This document shows, in pieces, positions 35,592 to 43,872 of a stretch of DNA of 64,000 nucleotides; position 1 is the stretch's first letter; each line of letters starts with the position of its first letter. Below the pieces are notes generated by a model. It saw only the letters and a list, made by a program, of their open reading frames with translations, did no database searches and was not told the DNA's origin. Origin of the DNA: Longilinea sp035560795 (GTDB lineage Bacteria > Chloroflexota > Anaerolineae > Anaerolineales > Anaerolineaceae); NCBI GenBank assembly GCA_035560795.1, contig DATMYV010000018.1, forward strand, positions 10,916-74,915, given 5' to 3'. The position numbers and the translations under genes are program-made.

Positions 35592-35650
35592 AAAAAGCCT
35601 CCTTGTCTAGAAAAATAACCCCCATATATGGGGGTATGTAATCAGGAGGC
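35592..35650 (-). terminator. nested hairpins with T-tail in the nrdR leader
   Basis: In the leader transcript GCCTCCT (35650-35644) can pair with AGGAGGC (35604-35598), which is followed by TTTTTT. The 18-bp palindrome lies inside this loop and would form its own stem followed by TTATTTTT. This gives two alternative terminator-like structures 40-60 nt before the nrdR start. Confidence 0.55.
35618..35635. promoter_or_regulatory. candidate NrdR box
   Basis: ACCCCCATATATGGGGGT is a perfect 18-bp palindrome whose CATATATG core agrees with the AT-rich centre of known NrdR boxes. It lies about 27 bp downstream of the predicted transcript start. A second, canonical box at about 31-bp centre spacing is not evident. 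Confidence 0.6.
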
Positions 35651-35668
35651 CGTATATTTACTGTTTGG

Positions 35669-35697
35669 ATTTTAGCACAGATGATCGATTCATGCAA
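35669..35697 (-). promoter_or_regulatory. nrdR-nrdJ promoter
   Basis: On the minus strand -35 TTGCAT (35697-35692), a 17-bp spacer and -10 TAAAAT (35674-35669). Transcription would start near 35662, giving a leader of about 105 nt before the nrdR ATG. Confidence 0.7.
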
Positions 35698-36090
35698 TAG
35701 CCATTTTCAGCTTGCAACCTTAAAATATTATTGGGGCTTCGGCTGGACGTGAAAGGAATTATTGATCAATTTTTATGATTACTAGAGGTCCAGGTGTAAA
35801 AAGCGGATCGTAAATTGTGGCCCTGGATGATCGAATCTGGCTTGAGGATGCCACAGATGGGGTCTGATTTTCAAGTTCAAAAAAGGTTGAAATCTTTTAC
35901 GTAGGTCAGTCTTAAATTATCCTGGGCTTGTTGACGTTCGGTTTAAAAAGGGATCCCCGCCCTGGACAGGGGCGGGGATATTGGGGGGATAACCTGAACC
36001 CGGTATGGCGCATCCGAGCGGCAGTCTTGTCTTGGGACAGGCTGCTAGCCCCGCCTACGGCAGGGCCGCCGGGCAGAGGAACCATACCAT

Positions 36091-36123
36091 CTGGAGAGTC
36101 CGACACTTAAGCGGACTCTCCAG
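36091..36123. repeat. 12-bp inverted repeat after ftsZ
   Basis: CTGGAGAGTCCG (36091-36102) and CGGACTCTCCAG (36112-36123) pair perfectly around a 9-nt loop. It probably caps or terminates the dcw transcript, but no T-run follows on the minus strand. Confidence 0.6.
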
Positions 36124-36140
36124 TCAGGTTGTCAGGTAAA

Positions 36141-37298
36141 TTAGCGCTGGCTGTTGGTGCGGTTGCGTAGGAAGGCTGGCACATCCAGGTCTTCTGTGTT
36201 CAACACGCGTGGTGAAAACTCGCTCGGCGCCGGGATCGGATTGGCATTCGTCTTGGGTGCAACGGGGCGTTCTGTTTGGCGCGGGCGTGGCTGGCTGGAT
36301 TGCAATTCAACCGGATATGGCTGCTCCACCACAGTGCGTACGCCCGCCCGGTCAAAACCCGTGGCGATGACGGTGACGCGGATTTCGTCGCCCATGTTCG
36401 GGTCGAGAACTGCGCCGAAGATGAGGTTGACATCTGGATGGGCAGTCTCCTTGATGATCGCCGCAGCTTGGTTGACCTCGAAGAGGGTCAGGTTGCTGCC
36501 GCCGGTGACGTTGAACAGAATGCCGCGGGCGCCGTCAATTGTGATATCGAGCAGCTGGCTTGAAATGGCGGCCTCTGCAGCAATACGGGCGCGATCTTCA
36601 CCGTTGGCATGGCCGACAGCCATTAAAGCTGCACCGCCTTCGCTCATGATTGCGCGCACATCGGCAAAGTCCAGGTTGATCAGGCCAGGGACGGTAATCA
36701 GTTCGGAAATGCCTTGGATGCCCTGGCGCAGCACATCGTCAGCCGTGCGGAAAGCATCCTGCAGGCTGGCGCGTTTATCGACGATTTGAAGCAGGCGATC
36801 ATTGGGGATCACGATCAGGGTGTCAGCGTGTTCCTTGAGCTTGGAGATGCCCTGCTCAGCCGAAGCCTGGCGGCGTGAACCTTCAAAGGTGAAGGGGCGA
36901 GTGACAACCCCAATGGTCAACGCGCCGCATTCCTTGGCAATCTGCGCCACGATGGGGGCAGCGCCGGTGCCGGTGCCGCCGCCCAGACCTGAGGTCACGA
37001 AGACCATGTCGCTGCCCTTGAGTACTTCGTACAACTCTTCGGCCGACTCCTCAGCTGCTTTGCGGCCCATCTCAGGGTTGCCGCCGGCGCCCAAACCACG
37101 CGTCGACTTGTCGCCAATGCGCACGCGGGTGGAAGCTTTGGAAAGCAACAGAGCCTGAGCATCCGTGTTCACCGTGATGAACTCGATGCCGGACAGGCCT
37201 TCGTCGATCATTCGATTGACAGCGTTGCAACCACCGCCGCCAACACCTATGACCTTGATGCGGGCAAATGATTCTTGAAATTCGTTGTTCATGTCCAT
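36141..37298 (-). CDS. ftsZ: cell-division GTPase FtsZ
   Basis: A 385-aa tubulin homologue that forms the Z ring at midcell. KVIGVGGGGCNAVNRM, the tubulin signature GGGTGTGAAP and NLDFADVRAIMSEGG are all present. The conserved C-terminal peptide DVPAFLRN binds FtsA. The start is placed at 37298 with GGAGG 6 nt upstream; an upstream extension in the frame to 37370 lacks any FtsZ similarity. It is the last gene of the dcw operon, 74 bp after ftsA. The linker between core and tail (about 55 residues) is short and Pro/Gln/Arg-rich. Confidence 0.97.
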   Translation of the reverse strand: MDMNNEFQESFARIKVIGVGGGGCNAVNRMIDEGLSGIEFITVNTDAQALLLSKASTRVRIGDKSTRGLGAGGNPEMGRKAAEESAEELYEVLKGSDMVFVTSGLGGGTGTGAAPIVAQIAKECGALTIGVVTRPFTFEGSRRQASAEQGISKLKEHADTLIVIPNDRLLQIVDKRASLQDAFRTADDVLRQGIQGISELITVPGLINLDFADVRAIMSEGGAALMAVGHANGEDRARIAAEAAISSQLLDITIDGARGILFNVTGGSNLTLFEVNQAAAIIKETAHPDVNLIFGAVLDPNMGDEIRVTVIATGFDRAGVRTVVEQPYPVELQSSQPRPRQTERPVAPKTNANPIPAPSEFSPRVLNTEDLDVPAFLRNRTNSQR

Positions 37299-37372
37299 GG
37301 TTATCCTCCAAACAATTTGAACGTCAGGTTCTGCATCGCAGGTGAAAGTCAGCCGACCGCCGGCCGACAAAT

Positions 37373-38614
37373 TTACGGCAACAAACGCTTAAGGAACTCT
37401 TTGATCTTCTCAAAATCGACATTCGTACCACGTCCTCCTTTGTGTGTACCGCGGCTGGGGCGGACCTGCATGGTCTCGCTCATCAGCAGCGCCCAATAAA
37501 GAAGGCCAACGCTGGTGGAGTAAGCCGGCGAGTTAAGCTGGTCAGTCAAGCCGACCAGGTTTTCAGGGCGGGCCAGCCGGACCGGCATACCCATAACCTT
37601 GCCGCCCAGGGTGCGCATGCCAGGCAGCAAACTCGAACCGCCTGTGAGCACCATGCCAGCCGGCAGCAGACCATCATAACCGGAGCGTTTGATCTCCTGT
37701 AAGACCAGTTCGAAGATTTCCTCTACTCTGGCTTCAATGATGTGGGCCAGCTCTTTTCGGCTGACCTGAGCAGGGCGTTCCTCACCGAAACCCCGCACGG
37801 TAAAGGTTTCTTCGTCACCGATCTCGCCTTCAACAGCGTGACCGTTGGCTTTTTTGATATCCTCAGCCTGCGGAAGGGAAAGCCGCAGCCCGTGGGCAAT
37901 ATCCGAAGTAATGTGATTTCCTCCGACCGCCAGCACCATGGTGTGCCAGATATCGCCATCAATATAGATGGCCAGATCGGTGGTACCGCCGCCAATGTCG
38001 CACACCACAACGCCCATCTGGCGTTCTGTTTCAGAGAGTACGACTTCAGCAGATGCCAGGGGATTGAGCACGAATTGCGAAACTTCCACGCCGGCGGCCT
38101 GCACGCACTCGCGCAGGTTTTCGACTGTGGAGGCAGAGGCGGTGATGATGTGGGCTTCCACTTCCAGCCGGTAGCCATGCATGCCAACCGGGGTGCGAAT
38201 GCCGTCCTGTCCGTCGACGATGAAACCACGTTGAATGACGTGAATAATCTCACGATTATGCGGGATGGCCACGGCCTGGGCCGCTTCCAACGCACGCGCA
38301 ACGTCGTCTTCATCAATTACGCCGCCGGTGATGCCAACAACGCCGCGGCTGTTGACGGATGAGACATTAGCGCCAGCCAGGCTGACTAGCGCTGAAGTGA
38401 TTTCAAGGCCTGAAGTTCGTTGTGCTTTTTCCACCGAACGGGCAATAGCCTGCGATGCGGCAGCCAGGTCAACGATCGTGCCTTTGCGAATACCCTGGGA
38501 GGGCTCGATACCAACACCCAGGATGCGCAGGCTATGCTCGCCTTCGACTCTAGCTACCAGAGTGCAAATTTTTGTCGTGCCGATGTCGATACCGACTACA
38601 ATGGGTTCGTCCAT
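37373..38614 (-). CDS. ftsA: cell-division protein FtsA
   Basis: A 413-aa actin-like ATPase that tethers FtsZ to the membrane. The phosphate-1 motif GIDIGTTKICTLVA is at the N-terminus, phosphate-2 is VVCDIGGGTTDLAIY, and the adenosine motif is LTGGSSLLPGM. A C-terminal amphipathic helix, FEKIKEFLKRLLP, fits the membrane-targeting sequence. It lies between ftsQ (6-bp gap) and ftsZ, the classical order. Nothing unusual. Confidence 0.95.
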   Translation of the reverse strand: MDEPIVVGIDIGTTKICTLVARVEGEHSLRILGVGIEPSQGIRKGTIVDLAAASQAIARSVEKAQRTSGLEITSALVSLAGANVSSVNSRGVVGITGGVIDEDDVARALEAAQAVAIPHNREIIHVIQRGFIVDGQDGIRTPVGMHGYRLEVEAHIITASASTVENLRECVQAAGVEVSQFVLNPLASAEVVLSETERQMGVVVCDIGGGTTDLAIYIDGDIWHTMVLAVGGNHITSDIAHGLRLSLPQAEDIKKANGHAVEGEIGDEETFTVRGFGEERPAQVSRKELAHIIEARVEEIFELVLQEIKRSGYDGLLPAGMVLTGGSSLLPGMRTLGGKVMGMPVRLARPENLVGLTDQLNSPAYSTSVGLLYWALLMSETMQVRPSRGTHKGGRGTNVDFEKIKEFLKRLLP

Positions 38615-38620
38615 GGCGTC

Positions 38621-39676
38621 CTACTCCGTTCGGAAGAAGGGAGCATTAAGATGCTCCACGCTGATCATCACAGGCGTTATTCCACGCTCGGTGAGTTGTT
38701 GAACGATCGTTTCATACTCAGCCAGTCTGGTATCCAATTGGTTCAGGTCGTTCCCGATGAAAACTTTCCAGCCGCGGGTATCCATCCACCCCAAACCGTC
38801 AGAGGTGCTGTAGGCAAGTGTGGTTCCTTCTGGAACCTGGCCGCTCAATTTTAATGCGGCTGATAACAGGTGGATGTTCATTACACTGCCTTCGCCGGTA
38901 GTACTGGGTGTCTTAAGTGCTGCCAGCAGATCCGCAGCGGTTGTACCATCAGCTTTAGCACTGCCAGCAGATGCTGTAGTGGAAGGCGTTAATTCAGGCA
39001 GCCCGTCGGCCTGCAAGGTCACCAAGCCAGCAACTTCCCCACGGGCTGGGATGAGGACGCCTTCCGGGTCGATCCAAACCGTTTGTTCTGGCATCTGCCA
39101 GGCAACCACTGGTTGCCGTTCGCGGACGCGGATTTCTATTTTGGCTGGCAGCCCGATTTTCACCTGGATGTCGGTCAATTCAGGAAAGAGGGCAGCAACC
39201 TGAGCCTTTACGTTTTCCGTGTTGAGATCAAGCGCAGCAGTTCCGTCAATTTTTAGTGCGGTCTCGATATCTGACGCACTTAAGCGCTGCAAGCCGCTCA
39301 TTTTTAAGGAGGAGACTTCGAACATCGAGCCGCTTAACATCACAAAAATGCCGATCAGCATGACTGCAACCAATAGTCCAGAGGCCAGACGCCATCCAGG
39401 GTTGACCATTGGCATGGAAGGCAGCCGTACTTCAACGCCGGAGGCTTCCAGGTTGTAGTAGTACTGGCGGCGAACATTGCCCCGGGCGCTTTGATGTACC
39501 GGGCGGGCACCTCTCACTGTGGCAGCCGAACCGCGCATTACCAAGGGCTGGCTATTCGCCGCAGTCTTTGAACGTTTGGTGACATGCTCCAGGCGGGTCT
39601 GCGTTTCCTGCGTGCGGCGTTGGCGGACCTGATTGGACCGGGAATGGGTTTGTGTTGCAGTGGTTGGTTGGCTCAT
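38621..39676 (-). CDS. ftsQ: division protein FtsQ/DivIB
   Basis: A 351-aa bitopic protein. A Gln/Arg/Thr-rich cytoplasmic region (residues 1-90) precedes one membrane helix (LASGLLVAVMLIGIFVML). A POTRA domain follows (FEVSSLKMSGLQRLSASDIETAL), then the FtsQ beta domain with IEIRVRERQPVVAWQM and a Thr/Ala-rich insertion around residues 225-265. FtsQ/DivIB bridges FtsL/DivIC and FtsI/FtsW in the divisome. Its start overlaps the ddl stop by 4 bp (ATGA). The long cytoplasmic tail and insertion are unusual but compatible with the family. Confidence 0.88.
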   Translation of the reverse strand: MSQPTTATQTHSRSNQVRQRRTQETQTRLEHVTKRSKTAANSQPLVMRGSAATVRGARPVHQSARGNVRRQYYYNLEASGVEVRLPSMPMVNPGWRLASGLLVAVMLIGIFVMLSGSMFEVSSLKMSGLQRLSASDIETALKIDGTAALDLNTENVKAQVAALFPELTDIQVKIGLPAKIEIRVRERQPVVAWQMPEQTVWIDPEGVLIPARGEVAGLVTLQADGLPELTPSTTASAGSAKADGTTAADLLAALKTPSTTGEGSVMNIHLLSAALKLSGQVPEGTTLAYSTSDGLGWMDTRGWKVFIGNDLNQLDTRLAEYETIVQQLTERGITPVMISVEHLNAPFFRTE

Positions 39677-40782
39677 GCACTCCTCCTGTACTGGCGTTCG
39701 GTGCGTTGTTGATCGGCGTTGCGCTCAAGCGCCAGTAATACCAGGCGATCGACCAATTCAGGGTATGAAATTCCAGCGGCTTCCCACAATTTGGGATACA
39801 TACTGATATTGGTGAAACCTGGAATTGTGTTGACTTCGCTGACAAAGATTTCGCCGGTGATTTCGTTGAAAAGAAAATCCACGCGTGCCATGCCAGCACA
39901 ATCGATCGCCCGATAGATAGCGACCGCCAAATTTTGGATTTCTTCCTGCTTGCCTTCCGTCAGGCTGGCAGGAATAATTAATTCGGAGCGGTCGTCAATA
40001 TATTTCGCGTTATAGGTGTAGAAATCGTCCGAAGGACGAATCTCTCCTGCCATGGAAGCAAATGGTTTGTCGTTTCCTAACACGCTTACTTCAAGTTCGC
40101 GCGGCTTATCCAGCCCGCGTTCCACCAACACGCGGCGATCAAAGCGGGCGGCATCCAATAAACCCTCATACAAATCCGAGCGGCTGCGCACCTTGCTGAT
40201 GCCGACTGAGGATCCAAGATTGGCAGGTTTGGTGAATAGCGGATAGGGGGCAATTTTTTCGCAGGCAGCAATGGCCTCGTCGATGTTTTTTTCCACCTGG
40301 TTACGGGTGAAAGTGATGGATTCAAGAACCGGGATGCCGTTGGCCCGCATGACGTCTTTGAAGAGTGCTTTATCCATACCCACTGAAGAAGCCAAAACGC
40401 CGGCGCCAACGTACGGCAAACCGATCAGCTCAAAAAGTCCCTGGATGGTACCATCTTCGCCGTACGTCCCATGCAGGATAGGGAAGATTACGTCCAGATC
40501 AACGTAGGGCGTCAAAGATTGTCCCTGCATCGCAAAAAGGGTACGTTGACCAGCCTGGGGTAGGAGCGTAACCGGGGTGAGATGTCCAGTTTTGCCTTGC
40601 TCCAGAGCATCCAATGCGTCTTTGCCGGCTAACCACTGGCCCGTGTGAGTGATGCCGATGGGATAAATTTCATATCGATCCGGATTTAGCACCTTTAAAA
40701 CGGAGCGTGCGGACATGAGTGAAACTTCATGTTCGCCAGAACGCCCACCAAAAAGGATGCCGATGCGGATTTTGTTGCTCAT
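39673..40782 (-). CDS. ddl: D-alanine--D-alanine ligase
   Basis: A 369-aa ATP-grasp ligase that forms D-Ala-D-Ala for the stem peptide. N-terminal ILFGGRSGEHEVSLMSARSV, HGTYGEDGTIQGLFELIGLPYVG and ARVDFLFN...VSEVNTIPGFT are diagnostic. It is of the longer DdlA-like type. The start is set at ATG 40782, preceded by AAAGGA; an ATG at 40815 in frame overlaps murB and has no ribosome site. D-Ala rather than D-lactate as second substrate is expected, but the specificity residues were not checked. Confidence 0.94.
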   Translation of the reverse strand: MSNKIRIGILFGGRSGEHEVSLMSARSVLKVLNPDRYEIYPIGITHTGQWLAGKDALDALEQGKTGHLTPVTLLPQAGQRTLFAMQGQSLTPYVDLDVIFPILHGTYGEDGTIQGLFELIGLPYVGAGVLASSVGMDKALFKDVMRANGIPVLESITFTRNQVEKNIDEAIAACEKIAPYPLFTKPANLGSSVGISKVRSRSDLYEGLLDAARFDRRVLVERGLDKPRELEVSVLGNDKPFASMAGEIRPSDDFYTYNAKYIDDRSELIIPASLTEGKQEEIQNLAVAIYRAIDCAGMARVDFLFNEITGEIFVSEVNTIPGFTNISMYPKLWEAAGISYPELVDRLVLLALERNADQQRTERQYRRSA

Positions 40783-40798
40783 GAATTCCTTTCCGCCA

Positions 40799-41752
40799 TT
40801 AATTGGTTGACCCATCGTTCAATTCCCAATCGCCAAGCAATTCCACTTCCAACTCCAGCGTGATGCCAAACTTTTGTTGCACCGCGTTTCGGGCCGTTTG
40901 GATCATTTTCCAAATATCGCTGGCGGTTGCCTGATCGTTGTTGACAAAGAAATTGGCATGAATGGGGCTGATTTCCACGCCGCCTACCCGTGTTCCTTTT
41001 AATCCGGCTGCCTCAATCAGCCTTCCAGCGTAATCACCTGCTGGATTCTTGAACATGGATCCTAAACTTGCACCGGGCGGTTGCGTCTGGCGGCGCTGGG
41101 CCGCGTTGGCATCCATCTGCTCCTGAACGAATTGCTGCGTGCCAGGGGTGAGCTTCATGCGCGCGGCCAGGATGATTGCCTGTCCGGGGTTGCGCTTGAG
41201 TGCGCTGGATCGATAGCTGTATGCCATTTGCTCAACAGTCCAGGTTTGTTTACCTTGATTTCGATGCAAGATTTCTGCCAGCACCAGGTTGCCAGCCATG
41301 TCGCCGCCATGCGCGCCAGCGTTGCCGTAGACCGCTCCGCCCACCGAACCCGGAATGGTGGCGGCCCATTCAAGACCGCTCAAACCGCGCAGTGCCACCT
41401 GGCGTGCCACGCTGCCCAGATTAGCGCCTGACTCGGCCAATACGGTCACGGGTTCGGAATGAGCATCGATCTTGACGTTGCGTGTGCGGTTGATGATCAC
41501 AACGCTGCTTAAGCCCTTGTCGCTGACAAGAATATTCGAGCCTGAGCCGAGCAGGTAAAACGGCACATCGTGTTCCCACAATTTCTGGGCAGCCCGTTCA
41601 AGGTCCTCAGTGGTGTGCGCAATCAACATGGCTTCAGCATTACCACCGACGCGCGCAGTGGTGTAATTTGCCATGCTAACGTTTTCCTGCAGGCGGTCGC
41701 CAAACAGGTTGCGCAGCTCAGAAATGGAGGACTTGAAGGACGAAGGTTTCAT
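40799..41752 (-). CDS. murB: UDP-N-acetylenolpyruvoylglucosamine reductase
   Basis: A 317-aa FAD enzyme that reduces UDP-GlcNAc-enolpyruvate to UDP-MurNAc with NADPH. The FAD-binding segment reads YLLGSGSNILVSDKGL. GLSGLEWAATIPGSVGGAVYGNAGAHGGDMA holds the central motif, and the catalytic Ser is in PPGASLGSMFKNP. It is of the short type II MurB class common outside Proteobacteria. It lies in the dcw operon after the 64-aa unknown gene. Confidence 0.95.
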   Translation of the reverse strand: MKPSSFKSSISELRNLFGDRLQENVSMANYTTARVGGNAEAMLIAHTTEDLERAAQKLWEHDVPFYLLGSGSNILVSDKGLSSVVIINRTRNVKIDAHSEPVTVLAESGANLGSVARQVALRGLSGLEWAATIPGSVGGAVYGNAGAHGGDMAGNLVLAEILHRNQGKQTWTVEQMAYSYRSSALKRNPGQAIILAARMKLTPGTQQFVQEQMDANAAQRRQTQPPGASLGSMFKNPAGDYAGRLIEAAGLKGTRVGGVEISPIHANFFVNNDQATASDIWKMIQTARNAVQQKFGITLELEVELLGDWELNDGSTN

Positions 41753-41766
41753 GCGAATGGTTTTAT

Positions 41767-41961
41767 CTACAGGTCTTTCAACCGGTCAATCAGCTTGTTG
41801 ACGAGCTTTTCACGATCCCGTAATTCCAGGTCGTCATAAACCGCCAGGGGTTTGTCGGCCGGTTTGAAATTCGCGCGGGATTGTTCGCCGGGTTCCGTAC
41901 GTGCGCCAGACATGAGTGGCGAATCTTGATTGTGGTGGCGTTTCGTTTTTGGATCAGGCAT
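41767..41961 (-). CDS. 64-aa conserved-position protein of unknown function in the dcw cluster
   Basis: A small hydrophilic protein. The start at ATG 41961 is preceded by AAGGAGG and overlaps the end of murC by 8 bp, so it is translated with murC. It has a charged, disordered N-terminus (MPDPKTKRHHNQDSPLM) and a C-terminal predicted helix ELRDREKLVNKLIDRLKDL. I recognise no family. The position between murC and murB and the good ribosome site argue that it is real, perhaps a divisome or Mur-enzyme accessory. Confidence 0.65.
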   Translation of the reverse strand: MPDPKTKRHHNQDSPLMSGARTEPGEQSRANFKPADKPLAVYDDLELRDREKLVNKLIDRLKDL

Positions 41962-43333
41962 GTGATTCCTCCTTGCGGCGCAATGCCGATAAAACCTGTG
42001 AACTGACCTGGTCAGCATCTCCGGCGGAAAGCACCAACAACACATCGCCAGGTTTCAATTCAGCAATAAGCGTATCGCGGATATCCGCCAGTTCAGGAAT
42101 GTAGCGGGCGTTGCCGTGTTGCATTTGTGCAACGACCTGTGCCGCGGAAAAGCCGGTTTCTTTCTCACGCGCGGCATAAATGGCAGTCACAATCACGCAA
42201 TCAGCATCGTTGAAGGCGCGGGTGAAGTCAGCCAGCAGCATCTGAGTGCGCGAGTAAGTATGCGGCTGCCAGACCGCCCAGATACGGCTCTCAGGAAAGC
42301 GGACGCGGGCTGCTGCCAGGGTCGCACGGATTTCGGTTGGGTGATGCGCGTAGTCATCAATAAGCGTAATTCCACTAACCTCTCCGCGCACATCAAAACG
42401 GCGGCCAGTGCCCAGGAATGCGTCCAAAGCAGCGGCAGCATTCGCGCCATTGATTTTCAATTCCTGCGCGACCGCAAATGCCGCCAACGCATTGCGTACA
42501 TTATGTTCACCGGGTACTTGCAGTGAAATGTGCCCTAACGAGGTTCCCAGAGGGGATTGCACATCAAAAGAGAACCCTCCAACCAGGTTGCGTTGGATAT
42601 TATTACCCCGCAGATCTGCCCCCGGTTTTAGACCGTATGTGACCACGCGGCATCCGGGCGGAATTGCGCCGGCCAATGAGGCAGACTGGGTATTGTCTGC
42701 ATTGGTGATGAGCAGCCCGCCTGGCTGAAGTTTGTCAGCAAAGGCTGTAAAGGCCGCCATATATTCAGCGGGGGTGGGGAAGCAGTCAGGATGATCATGT
42801 TCCATCATCGTCACGACCGCGATTTGCGGATGCAGGCCAAGAAACATATTGTCGTATTCATCTGCTTCGATGACAAAAGTTTTTCCCTGACCGGCATGTG
42901 CATTATTGCCCAGGTTCTTGGAGACGCCGCCGATGATATAACTTGGATCCAGTCCGCAGGCGGTCAGCAACCAGGCTGTCATTGCGGTGGTTGTCGTCTT
43001 GCCGTGTGTTCCGGCGACGGCGATGCCGACCCGACCGCTCATGAGCTTTCCAAGGAATTCGGCTCGCTTGAGAACCGGGATGCCAGCGGTCAGGGCAGCC
43101 TGGACTTCCGGATTGGAATCGGGGATGGCCGAAGACCGTATCACCAGGTCAGCGCCGCCAATATTCTCGGCAGTATGACCGGCGAAAACGGTCGCCCCGG
43201 CAGTTGCCAGCTCGCGCGCCTGTTCGGAGAGGACCCGGTCAGAACCGCTGACCGAATACCCGCTCTCCAGAAGGAGCCGGGCGATGGCGGATAATCCGCT
43301 GCCACCGATGCCAATCAAGTGAACGTGAGTCAT
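41954..43333 (-). CDS. murC: UDP-N-acetylmuramate--L-alanine ligase
   Basis: A 459-aa Mur ligase that adds the first amino acid to UDP-MurNAc. N-terminal HLIGIGGSGLSAIARLLLESGYSVSGSD is the UDP-MurNAc-binding Rossmann, the ATP loop is VAGTHGKTTTTAM, and the metal/carbamate-region motif is EADEYDNMFLGLHP. DDYAHHPTEIRATL is characteristic of MurC. Start and stop touch the neighbouring genes (TAATG overlap with the CvpA-like gene at 43333). Confidence 0.96.
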   Translation of the reverse strand: MTHVHLIGIGGSGLSAIARLLLESGYSVSGSDRVLSEQARELATAGATVFAGHTAENIGGADLVIRSSAIPDSNPEVQAALTAGIPVLKRAEFLGKLMSGRVGIAVAGTHGKTTTTAMTAWLLTACGLDPSYIIGGVSKNLGNNAHAGQGKTFVIEADEYDNMFLGLHPQIAVVTMMEHDHPDCFPTPAEYMAAFTAFADKLQPGGLLITNADNTQSASLAGAIPPGCRVVTYGLKPGADLRGNNIQRNLVGGFSFDVQSPLGTSLGHISLQVPGEHNVRNALAAFAVAQELKINGANAAAALDAFLGTGRRFDVRGEVSGITLIDDYAHHPTEIRATLAAARVRFPESRIWAVWQPHTYSRTQMLLADFTRAFNDADCVIVTAIYAAREKETGFSAAQVVAQMQHGNARYIPELADIRDTLIAELKPGDVLLVLSAGDADQVSSQVLSALRRKEESHA

Positions 43334-43872
43334 TAGATGAACACCACCAGGACGAAAACAAAAGCGATTGCTACGGCAAAATAAATGGCCGGGCTGCCTA
43401 ACCAGTGCGGCGGCAGGAAGGTAAGCAAACGGATGGCCGCGTCACCGAGCGTGGTACCAGCAACCGGGGCGATAACGATTGGAAATGGGTAATGGGCTTC
43501 GTTCATATAGAACCAGAGCGAACCGACGATCAAATAGCCGTTAAACCCGCCAAGAAAAATTCCCAGCATGCTGTCCTGCAAGCGTTCGCGGACAAAACGT
43601 CCGCTCTCGGCCAGTTTGGGCAGCTTCGGCGTCTGGTAACCAAAAAACACCAGCGAGATAATGATGAGAGTCCTCATCCAAAACAAGGAGTTCGGTGCCG
43701 TCAAGGGCAGCGTATCGCGCACGAAGGGGACAAACCGTTCGAGAACGTTAATGATGAACATCCCCAGGATGACGCTAAAACTGACCAACAACTCCCGCGC
43801 CCATCCGCGCATTCCGCCAATGAGAGCAAACATGATCACGTACATCCAGAAGATTGCACTCAATCCAATCAT
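43333..43872 (-). CDS. CvpA-like membrane protein inserted in the dcw cluster
   Basis: A 179-aa protein with four or five hydrophobic segments (FWMYVIMFALIGGMRGW, LLVSFSVILGMFIINVL, IIISLVFFGYQ, IFLGGFNGYLIVGSLWFY, IYFAVAIAFVFVLVVFI). The N-terminal helix-loop with RGWARELL and the overall layout resemble CvpA, a family linked to colicin V production and envelope homeostasis. It is translationally coupled to both murG and murC. A role in moving or organising wall precursors is possible but not shown. Confidence 0.7.
   Translation of the reverse strand: MIGLSAIFWMYVIMFALIGGMRGWARELLVSFSVILGMFIINVLERFVPFVRDTLPLTAPNSLFWMRTLIIISLVFFGYQTPKLPKLAESGRFVRERLQDSMLGIFLGGFNGYLIVGSLWFYMNEAHYPFPIVIAPVAGTTLGDAAIRLLTFLPPHWLGSPAIYFAVAIAFVFVLVVFI

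Larger units (their letters stand above)
35557..36140. other. 584-bp non-coding stretch between ftsZ and nrdR
   Basis: No protein-like frame is present. The nrdR promoter, palindrome and leader hairpins occupy 35592-35697. Bases 35700-35950 show nothing I can name. Three further inverted repeats follow: ATCCCCGCCC/GGGCGGGGAT at 35953-35979, GCCCCGCC/GGCAGGGC at about 36047-36065, and CTGGAGAGTCCG/CGGACTCTCCAG at 36091-36123. The last is 18 bp past the ftsZ stop and has no T-run. No cobalamin riboswitch signature was found. Confidence 0.6.

Noticed and set aside
35648..35663. Second NrdR box next to the palindrome
   Set aside because: A TATATTTA stretch lies about 29 bp from the first centre, but the arms are not complementary and the spacing is not the usual 31-32 bp.
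35912..36110. Short frames on both strands in the ftsZ-nrdR gap
   Set aside because: They run through palindromic repeats and have no ribosome site; better explained as non-coding.
35557..36140. Cobalamin riboswitch controlling the B12-dependent reductase
   Set aside because: Looked for the B12 box and core on both strands; not found. The visible leader features fit NrdR control and hairpins instead.
37742..38362. Plus-strand open frame (206 codons) opposite ftsA
   Set aside because: Antisense to ftsA, with no protein-like motifs.
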